The position numbers and the translations under genes were made by a program. Shown here piece after piece: positions 25,178-33,124 of a stretch of DNA of 64,000 bases. Below the pieces are notes generated by a model that did no database searches, was not told the DNA's origin, and was given only the letters and a program-made list of their open reading frames with translations. Numbering within the stretch: position 1 is the stretch's first letter; each line of letters starts with the position of its first letter. The stretch is from JBMOKU01 sp049324315 (GTDB lineage Bacteria; Bacillota; Clostridia; Peptostreptococcales; Thermotaleaceae): contig JBMOKU010000019.1 in NCBI GenBank assembly GCA_049324315.1, forward strand, positions 1 to 64,000. Direction: 5' to 3'.

Positions 25178-25214
25178 GGAAAAAATAAAATTTTTATATA
25201 TAATTCTTTATCTA

Positions 25215-25260
25215 TACAAAAACAGAAAGAACCCCTTTCATCAGTTCATGAGAAAGGGGC
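25215..25260 (-). terminator. Terminator of the YjfB-like gene
   Basis: GCCCCTTTC pairs with GAAAGGGG, followed by TTCTTTCTGTTTTT on the minus strand, about 55 bases past the stop. Confidence 0.75.
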
Positions 25261-25313
25261 ACGCTTTTAACAGAAAGCCAATTGATTCACTCCATAAAGG
25301 CACTATATAAATG

Positions 25314-25511
25314 CTATACTTGTATGTCTATGCTGCTGCCTTTATACGGGGTAACCGAATGCTCCATGGTTTTTCGGTTGGTGGCGTCCATTCCCTGAAT
25401 CAGTGCTGCTACGGATTCGCCATCCTGCATCATGGCTTTCTCCATGACAGCCATACCAAGGGCCTGCTGAATACTATAAAGATTTTGTTCCATCCCTCTA
25501 TTAATCTCCAT
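25314..25511 (-). CDS. YjfB-like putative motility protein
   Basis: A 65-residue protein with the pattern of the YjfB family: a short N-terminal helix with Gln-rich spacing, then QALGMAVMEKAMMQDGESVAALIQ, close to the VGISVMKKAMD segment of B. subtilis YjfB. The family is associated with motility regulons, but its role is not established. AAAGGAGG precedes the start and a terminator follows. No flagellar genes are nearby. Confidence 0.7.
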   Translation of the reverse strand: MEINRGMEQNLYSIQQALGMAVMEKAMMQDGESVAALIQGMDATNRKTMEHSVTPYKGSSIDIQV

Positions 25512-25716
25512 AAAGGCACCTCCTTTTTCTATCTATTAACTGTTTCGGCATTTTTCAATATTTTCCTTCATATTTTTCTTCATATTTTTTATATCTCTGC
25601 AGAATTATTTATATTATGTCAAAAAAGTTAATTTTGGGAAAAACTATTTCATTGCGCATCAAATTCATATAATATATAGATAATAGATTTAATGAAAAGA
25701 AAGGGATGTTTCCTTT

Positions 25717-25932
25717 ATGATAAAGTTCTTCAGTTGGTTGATTGTCGTTTCCATCGTCTTATTTGTTTCAGGAATATTTTTAGCTCCCTTTGTGCCTGAA
25801 ATGATTATTCCCGTATTTTTTGTCTTATCCTATTTCATAGGAGGAATTAGTGCTATAGCCATTATTATTCTTCTTATAATAGAGAGAAAAAAAGATAGAA
25901 AGGAAGAGGAAGATGATCTTAGTAAATTCTAA
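25717..25932 (+). CDS. Small two-helix membrane protein
   Basis: A 71-residue protein with two hydrophobic segments (about 5-25 and 28-53) and a charged cytosolic tail KKDRKEEEDDLSKF. AAAGAAAGGG precedes the start. It overlaps the next gene by 20 bp in a different frame, so the two are coupled. It may anchor or pair with the YbjQ protein; the family is not recognised beyond the membrane pattern that often precedes ybjQ genes. Confidence 0.65.
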   Translation: MIKFFSWLIVVSIVLFVSGIFLAPFVPEMIIPVFFVLSYFIGGISAIAIIILLIIERKKDRKEEEDDLSKF

Positions 25933-26239
25933 TGAAATTGCCGGTAAAGAAATCGTAGAGACTTTGAGCCTGGTAAAAGGAAGTACTATCCGTGCAAAGC
26001 ATATCGGAAAAGATATCGTAGCAGGTCTCAGACATATCGTAGGCGGTGAACTGAAGGAATACACGGAAATGATTGAGGAAGCACGGAAAATAGCAACAGG
26101 TAAAATGGTGAAGGAAGCTGAAGACCTGGGCGCCGATGCAGTTATTTCTGTTCGTTTTTCTACCACAGCCGTCATGCAAGGAGCCGCAGAAATCATGATT
26201 TACGGTACTGCTGTGAAGTTAAAAGACAAAAATATATAG
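25913..26239 (+). CDS. YbjQ/UPF0145 family protein
   Basis: A 108-residue YbjQ-type domain. EIVETLSLVKGSTIRAKHIGKDI at the N-terminus and the ADAVISVRFSTTAVMQGAAEIMIYGTAV end are characteristic. These form pentameric, ferredoxin-like folds, sometimes called heavy-metal-binding, with unknown function. The GAGGAAGATG just upstream inside the previous gene supplies its ribosome site. A terminator follows at 26257. Confidence 0.85.
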   Translation: MILVNSNEIAGKEIVETLSLVKGSTIRAKHIGKDIVAGLRHIVGGELKEYTEMIEEARKIATGKMVKEAEDLGADAVISVRFSTTAVMQGAAEIMIYGTAVKLKDKNI

Positions 26240-26256
26240 GCAGAAGAACAGCTAAT

Positions 26257-26285
26257 AAAAGCTCACAGATTCGTGGGCTTTTGTT
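26257..26285 (+). terminator. Terminator of the YbjQ unit
   Basis: AAAAGCTCAC pairs with GTGGGCTTTT over a short loop, followed by a T-rich stretch. Confidence 0.7.
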
Positions 26286-26368
26286 ATTCGCTTATATACA
26301 TGTTTGCCATCCTATTCGAATAATATAATCTATAGATAATACTGTTCAAATGTCTGTGGGGTGAAGAT

Positions 26369-27049
26369 ATGGAGTATGCAAATAACAAAATAAAAGTAAT
26401 GTCCTATAATATTCACAGTGGAAAAGACCTTTTTATGCTTCCAAGCTTGGATAAAATAATTTACTTCATGAAAGAGGAAGATTGCCAAATTATTGGGATC
26501 CAAGAAATCAATGAAAACAATCGGCGCGGTTACCAGGTCAGCAGGCTGGAGCAGCGTTTAAAAATGAACAGTGCCTTTGCACCCAATGTCAAAATCGGGG
26601 ACGGTTATTACGGGCTGGGCATTTTTACACCCTATAAGATCATCCACACGAACCATATCCCATTACCCAGTATAAAAGAACAAAGAGCATTGCTGGATGT
26701 CACCCTTTTGGTAAATCATCAGAGACTCCACGTCATGAATGCCCATCTGGGTTTAAGCAGAGGTGAAAGAGAAAAGCAAATAGAAAAGATTCAAAAATAC
26801 ATACGATCCATAGAAGAGCCTTTTCTTTTCATGGGTGATCTCAATACCTCAGTCACTGAATGGAGCAGTCATCAAATGATTGATGTTGGCAAGGCTTGTC
26901 AGCAGGAACACATGTCTACCCTTTTATGCTATAACAAAAGGATTGATTATATCTTTGTCTCCAAATCCATAAAGATACTGAACTATCAGGTAATCCCCGT
27001 TAGGATGTCTGATCATTATCCCATCATTGCAGAGATTCTTGTCCAGTAA
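26369..27049 (+). CDS. Endonuclease/exonuclease/phosphatase-fold protein
   Basis: A 226-residue EEP-superfamily enzyme. Metal- and phosphate-binding landmarks are in order: SYNIHSGKD near residue 12, GIQEIN near 45 (metal Glu), MNAHLGLSRGEREKQIE near 125 (catalytic His), FMGDLNT near 155 (Asp/Asn) and MSDHYPIIAEI at the end (general-base Asp-His pair). The active site is complete. Substrates may be nucleic acid, phospholipid or inositol phosphate; there is no signal peptide, so it acts in the cytosol. GGGGTGA precedes the ATG. Confidence 0.85.
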   Translation: MEYANNKIKVMSYNIHSGKDLFMLPSLDKIIYFMKEEDCQIIGIQEINENNRRGYQVSRLEQRLKMNSAFAPNVKIGDGYYGLGIFTPYKIIHTNHIPLPSIKEQRALLDVTLLVNHQRLHVMNAHLGLSRGEREKQIEKIQKYIRSIEEPFLFMGDLNTSVTEWSSHQMIDVGKACQQEHMSTLLCYNKRIDYIFVSKSIKILNYQVIPVRMSDHYPIIAEILVQ

Positions 27050-27056
27050 TTTAATA

Positions 27057-27090
27057 CAAAAGAAGTGCATTCTGCTGCACTTCTTTCTTA
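27057..27090. terminator. Bidirectional terminator between convergent genes
   Basis: AAAAGAAGTGCA pairs with TGCACTTCTTT over a short loop; T-runs on both strands. The 27088-27447 gene stop sits at its edge. Confidence 0.8.
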
Positions 27091-27447
27091 ATAGCACACA
27101 AAGGACTCAATATTTTTCAAATCCGTTCCAAAGTATACCCAACGGCGACCCAACCAGCGGAAGCCTGCTACAGACTTTGGCCCGACAAATAGCAGATATG
27201 CCCAGAAAGAGCTGCCGTCTTTCATCCATAAATAGACAAATTGATTCTTACATGGTCTGATTGCACCGGGATCTACCATTAAAACCCCAGCATCTTGCCT
27301 TCTAGGGACGCTAGAAGGTGGTGGTCCTGGAGGTTCCGAAGACTGCATTTGCCCTCCAAAGGGTGGGACTCCAAATGGTGGTATAAGAGGGGGCTGCTGT
27401 CTGTACATCATATGAAAACTGAATGGGTCATAAAAATTACTATACAC
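27088..27447 (-). CDS. Pro-rich N-terminal, aromatic C-terminal hypothetical protein
   Basis: A 119-residue protein with a GTG start preceded by AAAGGGTGA. The first 55 residues are Pro/Phe/Gln/Gly-rich and disordered (PPLIPPFGVPPFGGQ, PPGPPPSS). The last 60 form a compact aromatic domain (CKNQFVYLWMKDGSSFWAYL, then GRRWVYFGTDL) ending in ESFVCY. No signal peptide and no membrane helix. The arrangement recalls small spore-coat-like or surface-associated proteins of spore formers, but I cannot name the family. It appears monocistronic and converges on the EEP-fold gene. Confidence 0.65.
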   Translation of the reverse strand: MYSNFYDPFSFHMMYRQQPPLIPPFGVPPFGGQMQSSEPPGPPPSSVPRRQDAGVLMVDPGAIRPCKNQFVYLWMKDGSSFWAYLLFVGPKSVAGFRWLGRRWVYFGTDLKNIESFVCY

Positions 27448-27547
27448 AAAATCACCCTTTCTAAAAGCCGTATTATATCATATTCTGCATTTGTTTTATT
27501 TGTGATTTATTCATTAACTTAGAAAAGCAAAAACCAAAGTTTTCCAG

Positions 27548-27652
27548 TTAAGAATCGAATATGCCATAGTAAACCACAGCATAAAAATCTGGAGATAATT
27601 GATACATCGTCATTAAAACATTCATAAGTATACGGTATTTTCCAGGTTTCAT
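27548..27652 (-). CDS. Very small hydrophobic protein (34 aa)
   Basis: A 34-codon frame starting MKPGKYRILMNVLMTMYQ and ending YYGIFDS. It has a GGAGAG ribosome site seven to eight bases before the ATG, and Tyr/Met-rich, moderately hydrophobic content. It lies alone in the 400-bp gap between the Pro-rich gene and the terminator of the gerKB-like gene. No family is recognised, so it may be a true small protein or chance; the ribosome site is the main support. Confidence 0.4.
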   Translation of the reverse strand: MKPGKYRILMNVLMTMYQLSPDFYAVVYYGIFDS

Positions 27653-27740
27653 AGGATGCTCTCCTTTATGAATAATACTAGTAATACAGTATATGTAATG
27701 TCTCGACATACCGTTCTCAAAACAAATGATTTAAGCAAGA

Positions 27741-27793
27741 AAAAACAGTTCCATTTTATTCAACGATTTGAATAAAACGGAACTGTCTTTTCT
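27741..27793 (-). terminator. Long terminator of the gerKB-like gene
   Basis: A hairpin with arms of about 20 bp (ACAGTTCC-TTTTATTCAA with its complement) and a four-base loop, with TTTTTTC on the minus strand. It lies about 55 bases past the gene stop. Confidence 0.85.
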
Positions 27794-27846
27794 ATCAATA
27801 CTTAACAAGGAATGTTCGATAATCATCATATATTCTTCTCTCTCGT

Positions 27847-28947
27847 TCAGCCTTCAATTGTTCTTTGTTTAGACTGTCTATTTTTTATCTCTGCTATTGC
27901 CCAGGTAATAATAGGCAAAATAATTTGAAAGGGCATGAAATAATTGGGCCAGATATCTGTATTGAATCCAAAATATTCCTGAACACTACTGTATTCAATA
28001 TAGGCCATATTCATGATTAACAAAGCAATAGGTGTTACAATCCATCGATATTCTTTCCATCCAAAGATTCTCGTTATTCCTTTGCAGGTGCACAATGATA
28101 GAATGGATATCTTTATAAATCCTCCAAACATAAAAATCGCAGCAATAACAACTTCCACTCTCTGCAAAAATTCTCCTATATTTATTTTTCGATAGGTCTG
28201 ATACGTAGGATAATAGTAAAGCTCTACTGATTTTGCCCCGATAGCCAGAACATTTGTTATAGAAACAACCCAAGAAACAGCTGCTCCAATCAATAACCCT
28301 GTTATATAAATCTTATAGGAAGATGTTTTTCTTTCCAGATTCCTGAAAAACATGGTAAAAGCTACTGTTTGAACAAAAGGCTGTGTAAACACTGAATAGG
28401 CACCTTTGATAATAGGCTTCATTCCCTCCTGGAAAACAGGCAGAATATGACTCAATTTCATATCAGGAATGAGCATTGCCACAGTGGTCGATAAACCAAC
28501 AATAACAACGACTAAGAAAAGATTAGCCCATTTTCCTAAAACCTCTATGCCAGCTCTTACACCCCAAGCACATAAAGCTGTAAGGCATATAATCAGTACA
28601 TATCTGGGTGTTTCAGGAAAGCTAACTGTCATAATGAAAAAAACAAAGTTATTAATCACATCGGCAGCCCAATAAAAAGTATACCATGTGAATATGATCA
28701 TCAATACCTTGCCGATGATCTTTCCAAAGCATATCTCAAAAATATCAAACAGATCTTTATCGGGGTATAGATGATGCAGACGGGCAAATAGCAAGAGCAT
28801 AGGAAAAACCATAATCACAGCTACTATGATGGCTATCCAAGAATCCTTTTTTGCTTCTATTCCGCTGACAAAGATTGATGTAGATCCTGACAGAAACAAA
28901 ACCATCATGAATATACCTTGCTTATCAGAAATAACCTCTTTACTCAC
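27847..28947 (-). CDS. Spore germination permease (GerKB/GerAB type), orphan
   Basis: A 366-residue membrane protein of the endospore germination permease family (APC superfamily), with ten hydrophobic helices. It matches the GerAB/GerKB pattern ISDKQGIFMMVLFLSGST at the start and the YYYPTYQTYRKINIGEFLQRVEV stretch near residue 250, typical of the B subunit that binds germinants. It should sit in the spore inner membrane. The A and C subunits that normally form an operon with it are absent here. The GTG at 28947 has GGAGG seven bases upstream; the longer upstream frame is unsupported. Confidence 0.88.
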   Translation of the reverse strand: MSKEVISDKQGIFMMVLFLSGSTSIFVSGIEAKKDSWIAIIVAVIMVFPMLLLFARLHHLYPDKDLFDIFEICFGKIIGKVLMIIFTWYTFYWAADVINNFVFFIMTVSFPETPRYVLIICLTALCAWGVRAGIEVLGKWANLFLVVVIVGLSTTVAMLIPDMKLSHILPVFQEGMKPIIKGAYSVFTQPFVQTVAFTMFFRNLERKTSSYKIYITGLLIGAAVSWVVSITNVLAIGAKSVELYYYPTYQTYRKINIGEFLQRVEVVIAAIFMFGGFIKISILSLCTCKGITRIFGWKEYRWIVTPIALLIMNMAYIEYSSVQEYFGFNTDIWPNYFMPFQIILPIITWAIAEIKNRQSKQRTIEG

Positions 28948-29123
28948 GAAAACGCCTCCGATACCATTTTTGAAAAATCTCCTGCTCTCTTTATTATTTG
29001 TGAAAAGGCAAAACTTATGAAAATCCTTCCTTATATTCGCTAATTCTTTATCCGAAACGGATTCCTTCATCACATTAAACAAAATACGTAAAAGACAGAC
29101 CAAATATGGTCTGTCTCTAGGTT

Positions 29124-30287
29124 TTAGCCAAATATGGATAGTAGTACACCTGCTGCAATGGCTGAGCCGATAACGCCTGCTACGTTCGGTCCCATGGCAT
29201 GCATCAGTAGGAAGTTGGATGGGTTTTCTTTTTGTCCCACTACTTGGGATACCCTGGCTGCCATTGGTACCGCTGATACCCCGGCAGATCCGATCAGTGG
29301 GTTTACTTTGCCACCTGTCATTTTGCACATGAGTTTTCCGAATAATGTTCCTGCTGCTGTTCCTACACAGAAGGCAGCAAGACCCAATCCGATGATCATC
29401 AGTGTATCCGGCTTTAGGAATTTTTCTGCGCTGGCTGTTGCACCTACCGTGGTTCCTAAGAAGATGGTTACGATGTTGATAAGTTCATTTTGTGCTGTTT
29501 TGAAGATTCTATCTACTACCCCTGATTCTCTAAAGAGGTTACCAAGCATCAGCATACCTAATAGTCCTGCCGCTGATGGCAGTAGTAGTGCACCCAGTAT
29601 GGTTACCAGGATTGGGAATACGACTTTTTCTGTCTTGGTTACCGGTCTTAGCTGTTCCATTTTGATCATTCGCTCTTCTTTTGTGGTCAATGCTTTCATG
29701 ATTGGCGGCTGTATGATTGGAACCAGCGCCATGTAGGAGTAGGCTGCTACGGCTATTGGTCCCAATAGGTGGGGTGCCAGCTTGGATGTTAGGAAGATGG
29801 CTGTAGGACCGTCTGCTCCACCGATGATTCCTATGGAAGCTGCTTCTGCTCCAGTAAATCCTAGGGCTACTGCTCCTAAGAAGGTTGTGAAGATTCCAAA
29901 TTGTGCTGCCGCACCCAGCAGTAAGCTTCTTGGGTTCGCAATCAATGGACCGAAGTCTGTCATGGCTCCTACCCCAAGGAAGATGAGGGGAGGATAGATT
30001 CCTAGTTTTACCCCTTGATATAGGTAATATAACAGTCCGCCCAGTTGTTGTACGTGGGGTAATCCATCTTCTCCTATTTCATAAACGGGATAATCCATTA
30101 AACCTGCTAACGGTAGGTTTGCTAGAAGCATTCCGAAGGAAATAGGGAGCAGTAATAGTGGTTCGTATTGTTTTACTATTGCTAAGTACAGTAGTATACA
30201 TGCTATTCCCAGCATGACCATTTGCTGCCAAGTCAGTGCCACAAATCCTGTACTTAACAAGAAGTCTTGTATAACTTGTAGAAACAT
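29124..30287 (-). CDS. mmdB: Methylmalonyl-CoA decarboxylase beta subunit (sodium pump, MmdB/OadB type)
   Basis: A 387-residue polytopic membrane protein. It carboxylates or decarboxylates the biotin carrier and moves sodium outward. Family hallmarks are present: the GGADGPTAIFLTSKLAPHLLG segment with the sodium-site Asp, the second Asn/Ser-rich motif LIGSAGVSAVPMAARV, and the ending NVAGVIGSAIAAGVLLSIF. It is the last gene of the mmdA-D-C-B unit. AGGGAGA precedes the ATG. Homologous subunits work with oxaloacetate or glutaconyl-CoA; the neighbouring mutase and epimerase point to methylmalonyl-CoA. Confidence 0.93.
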   Translation of the reverse strand: MFLQVIQDFLLSTGFVALTWQQMVMLGIACILLYLAIVKQYEPLLLLPISFGMLLANLPLAGLMDYPVYEIGEDGLPHVQQLGGLLYYLYQGVKLGIYPPLIFLGVGAMTDFGPLIANPRSLLLGAAAQFGIFTTFLGAVALGFTGAEAASIGIIGGADGPTAIFLTSKLAPHLLGPIAVAAYSYMALVPIIQPPIMKALTTKEERMIKMEQLRPVTKTEKVVFPILVTILGALLLPSAAGLLGMLMLGNLFRESGVVDRIFKTAQNELINIVTIFLGTTVGATASAEKFLKPDTLMIIGLGLAAFCVGTAAGTLFGKLMCKMTGGKVNPLIGSAGVSAVPMAARVSQVVGQKENPSNFLLMHAMGPNVAGVIGSAIAAGVLLSIFG

Positions 30288-30337
30288 CTTGTTGTCTCCC
30301 TCTCTTTCTATTGTGGTTTATGCTGCAGTTCTTTTGT

Positions 30338-30736
30338 CTATCCTATTACGATGAGTACATCTCCAGCATTTACGGATGCACCTTTTGTTACGTTTACGGA
30401 TACGACTTTTCCGTCTGCAGGTGACATGATTTCATTTTCCATCTTCATGGCTTCTAGAATGACTAGGACTTCTCCGGATTTTACACTGTCTCCTTCTTTT
30501 ACTTTGATGTCTAGGATTGTTCCTGGCATTGGTGCTGTTACGGAGTTTCCGCCTGCCGGCGCTGCTTTTGGCGCTGCCTTTGGTGCTGCTGGTTTTGCTG
30601 CAGGTGCTGGTGCTGCCGCCGGTTTTGCTGCCGGTGCTGCCGGTCTTGCCACTGGAGCTGGCGCTGAAACGCCTCCGATTTCTTCTACTTCTACCTCATA
30701 GGTATTTCCGTTTACTGTTATGTTAAATTTTCTCAT
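30338..30736 (-). CDS. mmdC: Biotin carboxyl carrier subunit (MmdC/GcdC type)
   Basis: 132 residues. A short N-terminal segment (FNITVNGNTYEVEVEEI) is followed by an Ala/Pro/Lys-rich flexible linker (about residues 25-65) and a biotinyl domain. The biotin-accepting Lys is in EAMKMEN near residue 95. The swinging arm moves carboxybiotin between the MmdA transferase and the MmdB pump. Repetitive GCTGCT-type codons in the linker make the DNA locally unusual. AAGGAGG precedes the start, 50 bp before mmdB. Confidence 0.95.
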   Translation of the reverse strand: MRKFNITVNGNTYEVEVEEIGGVSAPAPVARPAAPAAKPAAAPAPAAKPAAPKAAPKAAPAGGNSVTAPMPGTILDIKVKEGDSVKSGEVLVILEAMKMENEIMSPADGKVVSVNVTKGASVNAGDVLIVIG

Positions 30737-30760
30737 TTTATATGGCCTCCTTTTTATTGT

Positions 30761-30955
30761 TCTGGAATCGTAAAGTTTTCATGTGATTTACACGTCTTCT
30801 TCTGTGATGATTAGACTTTTATCTGGTTAGATGTTAGACGTTTTAGGGTCAAGCTGATAAGTATCCATATTGCAAGGACCCAAGAGACAGACATGCAGAC
30901 TTCTAACTTCTAACGTTTAACCCTTTGAGAATCTATCTTTTCGTTGAAAAATAAT
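30761..30955. repeat. Family B heptad-armed inverted repeat, copy 2 (inside the mmd operon)
   Basis: Homologous to 10303-10515: GTTAGATGTTAGACGTTTTAG on one side, AACTTCTAACGTTTAACCC on the other, with AGGGTC and GGACCC in the centre. It fills the gap between the delta and biotin-carrier subunit genes. No promoter or strong terminator is evident, so transcription probably reads through. Confidence 0.75.
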
Positions 30956-30992
30956 GTCTCTCATTATGGCTGCTGCTTTTATAACCATAAAT

Positions 30993-31346
30993 CTAGTATC
31001 TGCTGTTCATTTGCTCTATCCTACCCATTCTTCCCCATGATGGTGTATTATCACCGACACGGACGATGTTTCGTACGATGATGTTATGGGTAGTTGTCTC
31101 CATAGCAGCTGCTACGGCTGCTGTTATGACAGCAATCAGTTCTTCTTCATTTTCTTCTACGGTCTCAACCACTGCTTCAGCAGGGGTTTCTACCACCTGT
31201 ACCGGTGCTTTCTTTGGTTCTTTGTAGAATATTATTCTTAGTAAGTCAAGTAAAAAGGACAGGGCGATCAATGCCGCGAAGGTAACACCCATCCCCAGGG
31301 CCGTAACGATTAAACCTTCTCCAAAGCTTATACTTTCACCAAACAC
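30993..31346 (-). CDS. mmdD: Sodium-pump decarboxylase delta/gamma subunit (MmdD/OadG type)
   Basis: A 117-residue small subunit. One N-terminal membrane helix (LIVTALGMGVTFAALIALSFLLDLL) is followed by an acidic/Pro-containing linker (VVETPAEAVVETVEENEE) and a C-terminal segment with EELIAVITAAVAAAM, the OadG-type motif that binds the carboxyltransferase, ending NTPSWGRMGRIEQMNSRY. It assembles and anchors the complex to the membrane. The GTG at 31346 has AGGTGA upstream; a GTG at 31355 is also possible. Confidence 0.88.
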   Translation of the reverse strand: MFGESISFGEGLIVTALGMGVTFAALIALSFLLDLLRIIFYKEPKKAPVQVVETPAEAVVETVEENEEELIAVITAAVAAAMETTTHNIIVRNIVRVGDNTPSWGRMGRIEQMNSRY

Positions 31347-31450
31347 TTCTATCACCTCGTTTTCTTGAACTCATTTGGTGCTTGTTTGTTATATATCATA
31401 AACCGTAAACCTTACACCTTTTTGTTGATTTACGCCTTTCGTATGATATT

Positions 31451-31531
31451 TCGCTCTGCGGGACGGCACGGAAACCGTCCCCTACGGAAGAATATACATT
31501 CTGTTTTAGACAGGTATATTTTTATAGCGGA
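31451..31531. repeat. Family C repeat, copy 1
   Basis: GTCCCCTACGG followed by ATACATTCTGTTTTAGA and GTATATTTTTAT. The second copy at 56043-56119 shares this order. It lies between the mmdA stop region and mmdD and overlaps the last bases of mmdA. The GGGACGG/CCGTCCC part can form a hairpin. Confidence 0.6.
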
Positions 31532-33069
31532 ATGTTTCCATGCTTCTTAGCTGGTCTGTTTTCTCTTTTGGATGCCAGCATGTTGAACGCATCTGCCAAT
31601 CTTGGTCTTGTGGCATTTGGCTCGATAACATCATCTACGAAGCCTCTTTCTGCTGCCTTGTATGGTGTTGCGAATTCTGCTGTGTAGTCTTCGATCTTTT
31701 TCGCTCTTTCTGCTGCTGGGTCTGCTGCATTTTTGATATCATCTTTGAAGATAATATTCGCTGCACCCTGTGGTCCCATAACGGCGATTTCAGCCTGAGG
31801 CCATGCCAATACCATATCTGCGCCCAAGTCTTTTGAACACATAGCCAGATATGATCCACCGTAGGCTTTTCTAACGATCAATGATACCTTTGGTACGGTA
31901 GCTTCACTGTATGCATAAAGCATCTTCGCACCGTGACGGATAATACCGCCGTACTCTTGGTTTGTTCCCGGCAAGAAGCCTGGTACGTCGATGATGTTTA
32001 GAAGTGGAATATTGAAGGCATCGCAGGTTCTTATAAATCTTGCTGATTTATCAGAAGCATTGATATCTAGGCAGCCTGCCAAGAATTTCGGTTGGTTGGC
32101 AATGATACCTACAGATTGTCCGTTGATTCTTGCAAAGCAGGTGATGATATTTTTTGCATAGTGTGGTAGATATTCGTAGTAGTCTGCATCGTCTACGATT
32201 TTTGCTATGATATCGAACATGTCATATGGCTTGTTTGGATTATCTGGTAATAATGTATCTAATTCAGGAACGATCCTGTTGATATCGTCTTCTGTTTCAA
32301 AGTATGGTGCTGTTTCCATGTTGTTGGATGGCAGGAAGCTTAACAATCTTCTGATTTGTCCAATACAGTCTTCATCGTTTACTGCTACAAACTGAGCAAC
32401 ACCACTGGTTGTGTTATGGGTCATGGCCCCACCCAGTTCTTCTGCGGATACTTCTTCACCTGTAACGGTTTTGATAACCTGTGGTCCTGTGATGAACATC
32501 TGGCTTGTTTTGTCCACCATGTATACAAAGTCTGTCAGTGCTGGAGAGTATACAGCTCCACCGGCACAAGGTCCCATGATGGCTGAGATTTGTGGGATAA
32601 CACCAGAGGCGATGGTATTTCTGTAGAATATCTTGCCATAGCCTGAAAGGGCATCTACGGCTTCTTGGATTCTTGCACCACCGGAGTCATTTAATCCTAC
32701 AACTGGTGCGCCTACCTTTAAGGCATTATCTAACACCTTACAGATCTTTGCAGCATGCATTTCACCAAGAGAACCGCCTACTACTGTAAAGTCTTGGGCA
32801 AAGGCATATACCAATCTTCCATCAACCATACCGTATCCTGTTACAACACCTTCGCCGGGTGCTTCCATCTTATCCATTCCAAAGTTTACGCATCTGTGGG
32901 TTACGAAAGCATCTAATTCAACGAATGAACCTTCATCAAATAAAAGGTTTAATCTTTCTCTTGCCGTTAATTTTCCGCTGTCATGCTGTTTTGCAATTCT
33001 TTTCTCGCCACCGCCAAGCAGAACTTTTTGTCTGCGTTGACGCAAATCTTCGATTTTATTGATTGCCAT
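31522..33069 (-). CDS. mmdA: Methylmalonyl-CoA decarboxylase alpha subunit / carboxyltransferase
   Basis: 515 residues, a two-domain (N- and C-type crotonase fold) carboxyltransferase like MmdA/PccB. It transfers the carboxyl group from methylmalonyl-CoA to biotin on MmdC. Visible motifs include the acyl-CoA and biotin site segments LNDSGGARIQEAVDAL, MGPCAGGAVYSPALTDF, IDVPGFLPGTNQEYGGIIRHGAKM and MCSKDLGADMVLAWP. The end RPAKKHGNIPL is typical. AGTAGGAGGG precedes the ATG. First gene of the mmdA-D-C-B series, 55 bp after the epimerase gene. Confidence 0.96.
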   Translation of the reverse strand: MAINKIEDLRQRRQKVLLGGGEKRIAKQHDSGKLTARERLNLLFDEGSFVELDAFVTHRCVNFGMDKMEAPGEGVVTGYGMVDGRLVYAFAQDFTVVGGSLGEMHAAKICKVLDNALKVGAPVVGLNDSGGARIQEAVDALSGYGKIFYRNTIASGVIPQISAIMGPCAGGAVYSPALTDFVYMVDKTSQMFITGPQVIKTVTGEEVSAEELGGAMTHNTTSGVAQFVAVNDEDCIGQIRRLLSFLPSNNMETAPYFETEDDINRIVPELDTLLPDNPNKPYDMFDIIAKIVDDADYYEYLPHYAKNIITCFARINGQSVGIIANQPKFLAGCLDINASDKSARFIRTCDAFNIPLLNIIDVPGFLPGTNQEYGGIIRHGAKMLYAYSEATVPKVSLIVRKAYGGSYLAMCSKDLGADMVLAWPQAEIAVMGPQGAANIIFKDDIKNAADPAAERAKKIEDYTAEFATPYKAAERGFVDDVIEPNATRPRLADAFNMLASKRENRPAKKHGNIPL

Positions 33070-33124
33070 GTCTACTTTCCCTCCTACTTTGATATATAGC
33101 TGCCATGTACACGGCAGCCTTCAA

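Noticed and set aside
25078..25313. T-box or S-box riboswitch upstream of hom
   Set aside because: The leader is short and I see no T-box sequence or competing stems; the one hairpin is the terminator of the neighbouring gene.
28948..29328. N-terminal extension of the gerKB-like protein
   Set aside because: The extension overlaps the mmdB end on the same strand, lacks family similarity, and the GTG at 28947 has a good ribosome site.
29329..30000. Plus-strand Ala/Pro/Ser-rich frames opposite mmdB
   Set aside because: Shadows of the beta subunit gene, which has clear family motifs on the minus strand.
30517..30726. Leu/Pro-rich plus-strand frame
   Set aside because: An artefact of the Ala/Pro linker codons of the biotin carrier gene read on the other strand.
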